From assembly GCA_015680685.1 (NCBI GenBank), contig MNCI01035277.1:1-64000 (forward strand): a stretch of 64,000 bases of DNA. Reading direction: 5' to 3'. This DNA comes from Gnetum montanum. Its lineage: Eukaryota > Streptophyta > Gnetopsida > Gnetales > Gnetaceae. Of the stretch, positions 32,855-44,009 are shown in pieces. A program made the position numbers and the translations under genes. Below the pieces are notes generated by a model. It saw only the letters and a program-made list of their open reading frames with translations. It was not told the origin of the DNA and searched no databases. Numbering within the stretch: position 1 is the first letter of the stretch; the number at the start of each line of letters is the position of its first letter.

Positions 32855-35215
32855 TAAAAAAAGCTTGTCATATCACATTTCTAAAAAGGTCGTTAAAAGC
32901 AAGACTAAAAAAGATATAGGAAAAAATAATTAAAGATAATATGAAGAAATTGTAGATAGATAAACATGTTGATGATTAGTAATTTTGATATCAAGACCAT
33001 CTAGAGGTAACTTTGTATTGTTTCTAAAGATGAAATGAGAGTACAAAGAGGTTTCTTAGTAAGCAACAATAATAGTGTATAAATTTGAATTTAAATTGAA
33101 AGATAGATCCAACTTTGTCAAAAAGAGTGCATTTATAGGTTGTGAAGGTTAGGGGACATTGAAGATTTTGAAGGTTAGGAGCCCTTGAAGATGAGTTACA
33201 TATGTTTCTTTCTTATGTTGTGACTATCCATTTGAGATAGGGTTACAATATTATAGCAAAACACTTATATAATTTGTTTTTGTTACCCCCATTGGTACTT
33301 GGTCAATTTGTAGAGTCTATCTTTATTTTTCATGAAAATGTAATATCTATTCAAAGTATCCTATGGGTCTTTGAACGCAATAAAGCTTCAATTTGATATC
33401 AAATATTTTTCTTTATTTAACATTCTAGAATGTAAATGAGGTTGTCCTAAATATATATTAGATGATGAATGATTTTATTTTCTATAACTTGGTCATTATA
33501 GAATCAAGACTTTCTCTCTTTAAAGAAAACATAAGTGTTATTAAGTTGGCTTTGAAGTTTTCATTGAAGTACCTCTAGTTATAAGATCAGAAGTTTAGTT
33601 ATGTACACAACTTGCAATTTAGCTAATAAGTTCATTCAATATTAGAAAAGTACCAAGGCATTGGAAATGGAAAAGGAGATGAATCAAGGCTTTTAAAACA
33701 AATTTTAAATAAGAAAGTAAAAATAATTGACTAGAAAATAGCATTAAGAGAGCATGCATATTATCATCATCATCATCATCATCCTAGCCTTGTCTAAATA
33801 AAATGGGGTCAACTACATGAGTTCTTTATTGCCATATCTCGTTTCCCAACCAAACTCCCGAGGTATTTTGCATGCTTTGATCACGAAGGCACACATCTGA
33901 CTCATATTTTGCATGCGTAGACCACAAAGGCACGTGTTTGACTGAAAAATCGCACACCCAATTTAAGCCATCAATTATGGAGTGAGGTGAGAAACAAAAC
34001 CTGAAGTTCCATCCATTTTCGAACTTTGGCTACCACTTGTTTTAATAGCTTTATCATTGTATCACTGCATTGAAGGAATTCTACATGTCATAAGATATTA
34101 AGCTTTATCACTTGCTTTAACTCTTTGTTAGTTTATTAGATTTAATCATAAGATATTTGTTAGACTTGGTGTAGACCTTTTCACAAATGTTTATGATACC
34201 ACTTAGAAGGAAGGATGGTTTAATAGAGAAAAATGATTTCAAAAATGGAACTTTCAAGGTGAAGATTTAAATTTCAAACATATGAGTTGAAAATTAGCAA
34301 AATTGGGAAAAAAATTTATGAATACTTCACATTATTTATTGTGAATGCAAACTTGCATTTCTATTTTATGCAATGCAAGGAGGAAATGAAATGAAAAAGA
34401 GGAGGATTTAATGAATCCAACTTAAGGTTTCTAAATACCATAGCATTCTAGATATGACTTATAATTTCCATGTCCTTATCTAGAAACTATCCCCAACCTT
34501 TGCAAATGCCCACCTAATTAAACACATTTAGAATCACAAATCCTCACTTCCTCACTTTCAAGGATTAGATTCATTTGATGCATACTTTGAAACCCATCAA
34601 ACTTAGAAGAATGAAGTAAGAGAAAATCCTTGAAAGCATGTAGGAATAGGCTATTAAAAAACAAGCAAATCTATTTATATCAAATTTTAGGAGGATCCTT
34701 AGTGTAAAAGGCTACATATTTTATGGTTTTTCCAATCACAATGCGAATTAAAGTTACCATCTCTTATTTGCATAGATTTTGATTGAGCAACTATAATGGA
34801 TTAATCTTCTAAGAGAACAACTCACATATAGATTTTATATACAAGTAATAGTAGATGATAAAAAACATATATTTCTCACATGTCTATTTTTAATTCATTG
34901 ACTTCAATAAGTTCCTTAGCTAACATTATCAATTTTAGATCACTTTCTTGATTTAGTTTTCAATACTCATCAAGTATTAAAACATCTTTAAAATTTTTTA
35001 TTATTATTATCATTTTTGTTATCCTATAAAGATGCCCTTAATAAAGCATTTTCATTTTTAAAATTTTACTAAATAATAATATTATTTTGATTCCACTTAT
35101 TATATAATGTTTACCCTTAATCATGTATTTCATATGCAGCCATACTCATTTTTATTTTATTTTAAGTTTTTAATTCAAATAATATTTAATATATAATAAA
35201 ATAATATTTTAAAAT
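32855..35215. other. Spacer without recognisable gene
   Basis: AT-rich sequence. Apart from the ATC-tailed repeat at 33,762-33,990 I see only simple A/T-rich stretches (for example 34,990-35,210) and no coding signal. Confidence 0.5.
33762..33990 (-). repeat. GAT-tailed dispersed repeat, inverted copy
   Basis: About seven ATC units, then CCTAGCCTTGTCTAAATA and AATGGGGTCAACTACATGAG, the reverse complement of the repeat at 22,953-23,012. The body continues with two related segments around GGCACACATCTGAC and GGCACGTGTTTGAC. The structure suggests a SINE-type retroposon, with the trinucleotide run as its 3' tail. Confidence 0.5.
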
Positions 35216-35347
35216 TTTCATTATTTCACCGCCTTCAACGCATTTCTGTTCAAAAAGTTAAACATATCGAGGTACCGCAAGTTGGGACACAACCAAATGT
35301 TCGCACAGACTAGCTTTTTACAAAATAGAATGACATAGAATTTGATG

Positions 35348-38300
35348 CTAAGTGTAACTAAAACACATAGGTCTTTCCCATAGCTGCAGGAGATGAACCA
35401 ATTGATGACTGTCCAGATTGAACTTGGATGCTTGAGATGTGAGTTGAAAATAGGTGAGGCGAAAGATCTGCAACATCTCCAACCTGGTAAGCAAACATTT
35501 GTTAGAATACTCTGTCTTTTGAAATAGAACATTGCATCTTCGCTTCCAAATATAATATAAAATAATAGGTCTAATAACTTTCCACAGAAAATTAAGATTA
35601 GTAGAAGTAATGTTCAAGAATCCGAATATGGCATCCTCTTGAGATAACTTGTATGATGGAAAAGCTTTAGAAGTCCACTGCCAGACATGTTGAGTAAAGG
35701 GACATTGCCAAAACACATGGACAAAGTCATCTAGTCCACCACATAGAGGGCAAGTGGGATTAGGAATCCCAAGATATTCTAGACGTTTTCCGATAGGAAG
35801 ACCATGGTGGAGAAGACACCAAAGGAACTGCTTAATTTTGGGGAGGGTCGGAAGTTTCCAAATAAGTTGGAAGAGAGGGATCCAAAATGTTTCTGACTCT
35901 TGTTTGTGCCAATATTTATTGCAACGTTGAATGACTGCAGATGGGTCGTGCATGAGATGAAAGGGAACAGATGGCCGATAGGGAAAGAGTTTAACCCCAT
36001 TAAGCCATTGAAGGCCATGAAAAAGGCTTTGCACTGTAACATCCAGGTGCCAGTGACCGTGGAGGAAAGAGTAAATCTGAACAAGGCAATGTTTCATTGC
36101 AGCCGACTCCCCATACAAAGTGTTAAACTCGACCCCTGAAATCCAACGACTAGCCAGCCTAAGACAATTCAAGGAAATGACACCTTTTCGATACCACGAG
36201 GTAGCCACCTTAGCATTTGTGATAGCAAGGGGAGCGGGTGACAGAGGTAACCACCACGGACACACTTTAGAGAGGATAGTAGGGTTGATTTTAACGTTAG
36301 TCCAGTCTATGTGAGTGTGTACAATTTGCCAGGCCCTCCAAATGCTTTTGAAAACATGAGATCCGGGAAGAATGATAGTGAGGGGGGAAAGAATCCAATT
36401 AACGAAATGGATGTCTTTCCAGAAGGGCTTATTTTTAGGAAATGCTTGATGAAGCCTTAATTGGAGGAGGGTCCCTATAATATTTGAGGCATCTAAATGT
36501 TGTACCAACCACTTAGCAACCAGGGTAATTCCTTGCTTATAGGAGTTCAAAAGGCCTAAGCCACCCTTATTCTTGGGGAGAGTAACAATAGTCCAAGCGA
36601 CACGATGAAAGCCTTTTTGAGAGTCCTTGGAGGACCACATAAAGTCACGGAATAACCGTTCTAGCTTCTGGTAGGCAGCTTGGGAGGGGGCCCAACACGA
36701 AGAGTAATACACATGGGTGGACGCGCATATGGACTTACAAACAAGGTATTTACCCGCAAGTGTGAGGGGTTTAGTTTTCCATTTGTCGAGTTTCTTTTGA
36801 ATTCGATGAATAACTTGCTCCCAAAGGATAGATGTTGAGCCTCTAAAGCGGAAAGGGATTCCCAGAATCTTAACGATGTCTTGATCCTGAAGCTGCTTCC
36901 AATTATAGTTGGTCACATGTTTGTAATTGCCCTTAAAGCTATAAACAGAGGATTTATTCCAGTTAATTATGGAACCTGAGAGTGTGCAATATTGCTCCAC
37001 CCTTGATAAGAGGCGGTGCAAATTGGTGGCTGTGTTTTGAACTAGAAAAAAGGAGTCATCGGCAAAGTGCATATTGAGAAGCTGTTGTTGAGAGGAGGAA
37101 AGGCTAACCCCAGTGAGAACTTTAGTTTTAATGTCCAGGTTAATTTGATGACAAAGAAAGTCTGATGCAATGATAAAGAGATAGGGGGCGAGAGGACAAC
37201 CTTGGCGCACAGACCTATGTATTGGAAAGGGAGAGGTAATGCCAAAGGTAGTGGCAATTCTTGCAGTAGCATCTGAGAATAAGCATTTCACCATATGCAA
37301 GAACTTGGGTCCAAAACCCAGTTTGGTCATAGTCTGCAAGATAAAATCCCACTTAATGTTGTCATAAGCCTTGGCATAATCTAGTTTCACTAGGAGAATA
37401 TCTTGTCCATCATCCTCAGCCCACTTGAGACCTTCCCACGCCGCTACCACATTGTCTAAAATATATCTACCAGGAACGAATCCTGTTTGCTGAGGGGATA
37501 TGATCTGACCGAGAATTTTTTTCAGCCGTAAGGCAAGGCACTTCGCCCAAATTTTATACACTACATTGAGAAGAGTTATGGGACGCCAATTGGAGATATC
37601 GGTTAGATCCCCAGACTTGGGGAGGAGACGAATTACCCCTTGATTTAGATTGGGCCCAAGGGAACCAGTTAAGAGAGCCTCGTTAATGACCTGCAAAAGA
37701 TCCTTGCCAACCAAATCCCAATGATTTTGAAAAAATTCTATTGGAAACCCATCATAACCAGGAGCCTTTCCTCGACTTAACTTGGAACAAGCCTCCTGTA
37801 GCTCCGCTAGAGTGATATCAGCGTCAAGGCTTTGTAGCATAGTAGGATTAATAAGGCGAGGATAATCAGGGGTGGCAGCCTGGAATGAAGAGATGTCCAT
37901 TGGGGTAGCAGCAAAAAGGGTTTCGTAGTGGTTCTTAAGAAAAGAGAGGATACTATTGTGGTCAGTAATGGTGGTACCCTCACATGAGATTTTGTCTATA
38001 GCATGCGAAGGGGAAGCAGCATTAAGATATTTAAAAAATTCCTTACAGTGTTCATCTTGAATATTTAACCAAGTGAGCCGACTTTTAGTTAAGGCACTTT
38101 GTGCTCGGTACACTTCCCAATGTTGGAAGGCAACGCGTGCTCTAGCTAGCTCCTCGTGAACTAGAGTATTGAAGGGATCTTGAGCTAGTTTGTTAGTGAG
38201 ATGCTCAATAGTGAGGTGAATTTTGTTGTATTCAAGTTTGGCTTGAGCAGCCACGGTCTTACCATATGAACGAGCGAAGTTTCGCACTCGACATGAAGCA

Positions 38301-39063
38301 CGATGCCACCAATTAATCCAACCCGTCTGATTTAGGGGCCTAGGTTCGGCATTCCAAAGGTTGGAGAGAAGACGTTGGACAGTGGGGGAAGAAAAACAGT
38401 TGTTGTGTAGTCTGAAAAGATGGAATTTTTGTTGGTCAGGGCTACCATGAATCTTGATAGATATGGAGATAGGAAGGTGGTCGGATAAGGTGGCATGATG
38501 ATGAACTGTAGTGGCAGAGCAAGCTTGCCAAAAGGAGAGGGTGGAGAAATGGAACCTATCTAACCTGCTGTAGATGCGAGCTTGCCCTAGACGGAGATTG
38601 CTCCAAGTAAATCTATGGGGGGGAGCGTACATGGAGTTGTCTGCCCCGTCTGAGAGGTAAAATCTTTTCTTAAATGCAGACCAGGCCTGATACTCGAGAT
38701 TGGGCAATTGAAGAAATACCCCCTCCGAGCTTATCTTGAGGGAATTCTACCATATTAAAATCTCCTCCGAATATCCAAGGCATTGGGGGGAGAGAATTTG
38801 CAAGTTCATGCCAAAGGAGAGCCCATTCTGTGGAGTCATTTGGGGCATATATCGAGCAAATGCCAAAGGGGCCGTGCTGGGATGAAAAGGTGGCCTAGGA
38901 AACTCTATGCCCAGAATCCGAACCGCTTTGAAGGATTTTAGTTTTCCAATAGGGTGAGAGGAGAATGGTTGCTACTCCTTTCCCACATGCATGGGATGTC
39001 GCCTGCTCGCTTCCGTCGAAGCCTATCAGTAAGGCCTCGAACGTTCCAAGAAAGGAGATTCAT
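35348..39063 (-). pseudogene. LINE ORF2: endonuclease (broken) - reverse transcriptase - zf-RVT
   Basis: The ATG at 39,063-39,061 starts MNLLSWNVRGL, the usual opening of plant L1 endonuclease. The endonuclease is damaged: a deletion follows its first ~20 residues, a stop lies near 38,896, and a one-base shift in a G run lies near 38,725 after PWIFGGDFNMVE. From 38,707 to 35,348 there is one open frame of 1119 codons. It holds the endonuclease end (SRLDRF...SDHLPI) and RT motifs NWRPITLLNVVYKI, QTGFVPGRYILDN, LDYAKAYDNI (catalytic Asp), RQGCPLAPYLF and FADDSFF. The zf-RVT-type tail reads IKQFLWCLLHHGLP and CPLCGGLDDFVHVFWQCP. RT catalyses target-primed reverse transcription. RT looks intact, but loss of the endonuclease should prevent normal transposition. 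Confidence 0.9.
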
Positions 39064-40123
39064 GGGGAAACCAGGGGTAGGTTGGATGGGAGGGCAACAA
39101 AAGGTTTGGGAGTCGAAGTATCGGTTTCCTTTCTTCCTGACAGGAGGGCAAAGGAGTTGTTGGTGGGAACAAGGGCCATGGAAGTGTCTAGTGAAGAGGA
39201 GGTGGAGGGAGAAGTAGAACGAAGGGAAGCTTTGACTCGTTTCCTACCACTGGCCACCACGAACTCATCCTCCGAGAATGAGTTCTTGACAACGTTTGAG
39301 GGGATGACCTGGGTGGAGGTGTGAGTACCTGACTGTTATTTCTGTAGCTTGGAGCGGCTAGAATGAGAGGAGGATTTGGGAGTTGTTGGGAGAGGAGATC
39401 TGAATTTAAAGGATACTGAGGATGGGCCTACTGGTGGTGTGACTAGGGAACCAGTCTTCTGAGAGGCTACAGATTGTTTTTTCGTGGCTAGGATGGGACA
39501 CGTCGAGATATGATGCTCGGCCCTGTGACAATAGCTACATGAGTTTGGAAGGTAAAAATAGTCCACCAGCACTGAGGTTTAATGAGGTTTTCCGACGGGC
39601 TATATCCAATTCAATACAATAACGGCGAATTTGAGTTCCATTGATCGCCTTACAATGATCGGAAATAATAGGGCCCAGGGTGCTAACAATGTCCCTCTCA
39701 ATAGAGGAGAAAATGAGTGGAAGATTGGGCAATTCTATGTAACAAGGAATTATATTAAAAGCGGGGTCATTGACATTAAAGTCAAAACTCCAGGTGCGTG
39801 CGATAAGGATTTGCATTTCTAGTTGGAAAATTTTTTTGAGAGAGAGCCTTTTCGACCTGGGAAGCATCAGATAATTCTACCAGAATGAAATGACGAGCGT
39901 AGTAACGAGCATGAGAAACCTGAATGCCATGGGGCTAAAGGAGGCTATGGACTTGAGTGTTTAAACTTGGAGACCGTGGTAAAAACCCCACAATTTGAAA
40001 AAACAGAAACCGAGATGTGAAATCTTTAGAGACTGCTTCAAAAATATCATCCGGTAAAAGAAAATCAAGTTGAGGTGAGGTAGATAAACTTCCCTGAGGA
40101 AATGCAGAAGCTGATGAATCCAT
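39060..40123 (-). pseudogene. LINE ORF1: DUF4283-like domain and CCHC zinc knuckle
   Basis: Begins at the ATG of MDSSASAFPQGS (40,123). The middle part (39,867-39,535) has the pattern of plant L1 ORF1 proteins: ARTWSFDFNVNDPAFNI, then CYIELPNLPLIF, then RRYCIELDIAR. The knuckle CSYCHRAEHHISTC (CX2CX4HX4C) lies near 39,540-39,500 and is followed by a Ser/Pro-rich basic tail. ORF1 binds element RNA. Two frameshifts (about 39,900 and 39,550) and one TAA (39,338-39,336) break it. Its final TGA (39,062-39,060) overlaps the ORF2 ATG as ATGA. Confidence 0.8.
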
Positions 40124-40640
40124 CTTTGTGACTTGCCCACGCCTAGGGTGCGTGCATTTCTGACACTGTTCTGCAGCTTAGATTGCAGGAAAACCCTCAC
40201 CACCAGTGTGCGTGTCCACCCACTGCGAGCAAGGTCCCAGACAGCGCGGTAGAAAGAAATAAAACGGTCAAGAGAAACTCAGGAGGCAGGCAGAGCAGGA
40301 GGGCTCTGCAGCGCGACGGCGCCCAACGGGAGAAAAGAGCGCCCAACGATTAGTTTCTGTTCAACGTCTGGAGGCAGAGCGCTGGAGGGCTCCGCAGCGC
40401 AGCAGCAGAGCGCAGGAGGCAGAGCGCAGCGGCCTGTCAGCAAAATGGTCAAAAAAGGCAAAATCGCGGAACGCAAATAGACTGCAATTTTTTCCAGCAG
40501 CAACAGGCTTTAGATTCTCAGCCTGGCCTCGATCTCAACAATGGCGGAAGTCAAACCCTAGCGCCACCTCACGGCAGGCAGGTCTGGGCCCTCTTTCAGG
40601 CTTGTAGCAGGGCACAGCGAAATCCCAGGGCACGGCGGTT
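40124..40640 (-). promoter_or_regulatory. GC-rich leader, probable LINE 5' UTR and internal promoter
   Basis: Much richer in G+C and CpG than the rest of the window, lying directly upstream of ORF1 in sense. It contains CTAGGGTTTGACT in sense (40,563-40,551), which includes a telo-box-like AAACCCTA on the other strand, and several CGCTCTGC/GCGCTG words repeated near 40,315-40,440. The 5' limit is uncertain. Confidence 0.5.
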
Positions 40641-41148
40641 TTGGGCGACGCGGCCAGCCCACCCACCGGGACGGGCCTCAGCAAATGGCTGCGGCGGCGT
40701 CAGCGTCTGCGTTCGGGCTCAGTTATTCCATCTTCTTTCGTTAATTTCGAGAAAAATAACAAAACGAATGCAATGACATCCGCTGGTTTAACTTTTCGCC
40801 AGCGAGAGGAGCTTTTAAAATTTGCAGAGAAAGTGCCCCTGCTTCTTCTGTTGGCGTCGCATAAGTCTAAACAACTATTATCAAAGACAATATATCAAAC
40901 AGTGCTATGTCATGTTGGACGGTACCTTAAGCACTCTACGTGTTGGATGAGTAATCAATCTAATCATGCATAACGCTCATGACCCCGACCTGGACCTCAA
41001 AATAGAATACATTCGCTACTCTTGTTCATTTTCTGTCAGCAGAGCCACACCATCCAGAACCTGCGTCTTAAGGCCACTGCTTCTACACGTCCCTGCGTCC
41101 CGTCCCGTCCCATTGGATGACTTAAAGAGGATGACTCAACGATGTTGA
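40641..41148 (+). other. CpG-rich flank with short open frames of unknown meaning
   Basis: Frames at 40,641-40,973 (110 codons, basic N-terminus LSKWLRRRQRLR) and 40,966-41,148 overlap by eight bases. I recognise no family. CpG dinucleotides are frequent here and onwards to about 41,600, unlike the retrotransposon sequence around it. It could be the original 5' end of the LINE, the insertion target, or part of a host gene. Coding is not established. Confidence 0.25.
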
Positions 41149-42285
41149 TTTAAGATGATTTGCAGCTCATGGTAATACCGTGTCGGACTACAAACTTAGA
41201 TTGTGCAGCTGACTTTATTTTAAAAAACGAAGTAGAGAATATGATTGAGAATGGATCGAAATCAATCTTCCCGTGAACTGAATGCAGGAGGAACTCAGCT
41301 GGATTCACGAGACAAGATTTTTACTACGTGATACGAATTTTTTAAAAATATAAAAAACAAAAATTGTGGAGCCAAAATGCTTTTTTACGTTTACATGTTC
41401 GGTGGACGAGAAAAACTAAAAGTTCTTTGATTGACTGGGCATGACAGAATCCTAATCTTTATGAGTACTTTAACTGAAACGGACGTCTTCCAAATGGCTA
41501 CGTTGTGCAGAAAAAATAAAATTACAACCTTGATTTTCAGGCAGATTCGCATTGAATGAGCGACGTTGCAGGTAGTCAGCTGTTGTCACTTATTATTAGT
41601 TTGTAGCGTTGATTGAAAAATTGGATAAGATCCAAGCATTCTTTTTAATAAATCGGATTAGGAAAACCCAAACAAATCAGTGTAAAACTCAGATTAAAAT
41701 TGTCTTTTGTTTTTTTCATCTAAGAGCTTAGTTAGAGTGAAAAATCAAATATAGAAATTTTAGTTTTTAGCTGGCATCAGAATTATATTAAACTAAAAAA
41801 ATCAATAAAAATATATCACTATGCCTTGGATCAAATATCCGATCCTATTTTAATTCGGCTTCAATATTGCTTTGCCACCTATGACGACTCATCGATAATT
41901 GCGCTGCAGGAAATTGCCAGGCAGTTAATGGTGCTACAGGTGGTATGAGACGGTGGATCTATGTTTCACTGGAATCGTGATTCTCTAGATATTCAACCAG
42001 CCATTTTCAAATTACGTTTTTATGCACATTTTACCTTCAGCTTACCTTTATACCTATGGGTGTGTATCTATAAATATATTCTTAACAAATGGTACTAATG
42101 ATATAAAGTTCTCTCTACTGAATTTTATTTTTAAAAATTAACGTTAACACAATAAGGATTTTTTTTGGAATTATAGTTTTACTTTCATGGTTTAGAATCT
42201 TGTAGAATCATAGCCCACATCCCAAGGGGTAGGAGAGTGAAGACAACAACTTGACAAAATAAGTACCTTGTGTTCTGTTATGAAC
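41149..42285. other. Spacer without recognisable gene
   Basis: No motif-bearing frame and no match to other parts of the window that I can see. CpG is fairly common up to about 41,600 and declines after. Confidence 0.4.
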
Positions 42286-42977
42286 ATTGATGTACCAAGT
42301 GATACAACAAGGCAATGAAATAGTGGACAAACATGATGCATGTACCTTTCATGATGCATGTGCCTTACAAAATATTGAAAATGATTGACAAAAGTTCAAG
42401 ATGTCCCTTAGAACACTCATCACAGAAGCAGAAAGCTAGTACTAGTCTTTGAAACCAGAATCAATCAGTTGATGGAGAACAATGCTAAAATTATTTAATG
42501 ACAAGTATTAAATGTAGTCTAGAGTGTCAAACATATGAAGGCAAATCCAAGGCTGAAAACAAGAAACACATGAACCCTTGGATGTCACCATGGGCAGATA
42601 TTATTCATTATTACACTAATACCTTGGCCATGGTTACTCTTAGTGGGAACAACTTCACCACATCATAGATGGGCTTCATTTAGAAACATGGAGGACCCTT
42701 GGGATCTATGCCCAAGAAAGACTATTGGAATGAAGAGCCCATTAGAGACAAAGGCTGATTGAGTAGGTAGCAAAAGAAGAAGGAGAGTTGAGGAATCAAG
42801 AAAATGTAGAAGAATATAACAAGGATCCTTCCATTAGAAAGAAGGAGGTCCGCTTTTGTGATAGTGAGGAGGAGTCATCTCTTGATCAGGTGATGCAACG
42901 AAAGACCTTGTTGATCCAAAAATCTATGTTTGAAATTTCAGCCAAGGTAGATAAAATATGCTTCTTTATAAGTTTGT
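42286..42977 (+). pseudogene. Athila-like gag fragment, target of the 16.5-kb composite element
   Basis: Plus translation matches the Gag core at 48,990-49,600: HDACALQNIENDWQKFK, PLDVTMGRYYSLL, HHIIDGL and VAKEEGELRNQENVEEYN. The open stretch 42,788-42,985 keeps VRFCDSEEESSLDQVM. Stops and small indels break the rest. The fragment stops at the ATTAC target duplication where the minus-strand element begins, so it predates that insertion. No LTR or pol of this older element is visible on either side. Confidence 0.8.
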
Positions 42978-42982
42978 ATTAC

Positions 42983-43830
42983 TGATGAGCGGCAAGGTAC
43001 CCCTATGCTCAACCATACGAATACGAGCGTGTATGCATGATCCTATTGAACTCCACGAATAGACTACTTGTGGCACCTAGACAGTTATACATTGATTGCA
43101 GTTCGTTGTCTTCCCACCTAGACTAGTATTTGCTTGTCATGTATGGTTTAGTCCAAAGTGAGATGTATGATGCGGTTTCTACTACTATGCTACTCCTAAG
43201 GACAACAAGAGATAACTTAATTAAGCTAATGAGCAATAGGAAATAATCTCTAAGCTAGCCTAAGTGCGATGAGCATCCATCCTTAATCATCCGCACACAT
43301 CTTGGACTTCATGTACTACTTCTGGGATTACCAAGCACACATCACTCGAAGCACTAATTGATATGTTACTAGGTTATCACGTAGTTACACTTAAATATTC
43401 ATGATTAAGGTGTACTCATTCCACATTAATGACAAGAATAGTAAATGGCAATAAAAGAAATATTAATTAAGAAAAAAACAATAAATAATAAATAATTAAA
43501 GCAAATTAAAAGCTAAGTAAATGTTGCAATAATGGAGTAATCTTGATCTTTATTGTTGATCGTGTGCATGTCCAAGTACGTCACACTTGAACAAAGGTTT
43601 TGTACAATTACAAGCATGACACTACGGGCATGCACTTGGGAAAGAACTAAAAAATGACTAAAAAATGACAAAAGGACTGAACCTAAAACTAACAAAAGAC
43701 TCCCTCACTATGTGCCTAAATGCTATATCTATAGGCTAACACAGGAATCAAGATATCATATCTAGGCTACGATATTGCGTACCTGATATTGTGTACCCGA
43801 TATTGGGGCCTGGCAAACTACGATTCATCA
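42983..43830 (-). repeat. 3' LTR of the composite element
   Basis: 848 bp; plus-strand ends TGATGAGCGGCAAGG and CGATTCATCA. Near 43,757-43,815 its U3 carries GATATC / GATATT palindromic words. It pairs with 58,675-59,522. Confidence 0.9.
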
Positions 43831-43847
43831 TAGCCCCACGACTGAAT
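43831..43847 (-). other. Polypurine tract of the composite element
   Basis: In sense ATTCAGTCGTGGGGCTA abuts the LTR start TGATGAATCG. It is nearly the same as ATTCAGTCATGGGGGTA before the LTR at 53,241. Confidence 0.7.
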
Positions 43848-44009
43848 AAAAACTCTTTCTCAAGTCAAACAAAATGAGGAACAAGTTCATTTGATTACAA
43901 TAATGGATAGGTATGGGATTATTGAATGACTATGGTTTATTTCATGCCGCAGTGTAGGACTAGACAAAATAAAATTTGGACACCAACACAAAATACAAAA
44001 TTTTGCAGA

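Larger units (their letters stand above)
35221..40640 (-). mobile_element. L1-type LINE, near full length
   Basis: In minus sense: a GC-rich 5' leader (40,640-40,124), ORF1 with a zinc knuckle (40,123-39,060), ORF2 with endonuclease, RT and C-terminal zinc domain (39,063-35,348), and a short 3' region. No LTRs are present. A clear poly(A) tail or target duplication is not visible; the left flank is merely AT-rich. Codon integrity of RT makes it the youngest-looking coding unit in the window. Confidence 0.85.

Noticed and set aside
35779-37272. Several 60-100-codon frames inside the LINE ORF2
   Set aside because: Shadow frames of the 1119-codon RT frame; codon pattern and motifs belong to the main frame.
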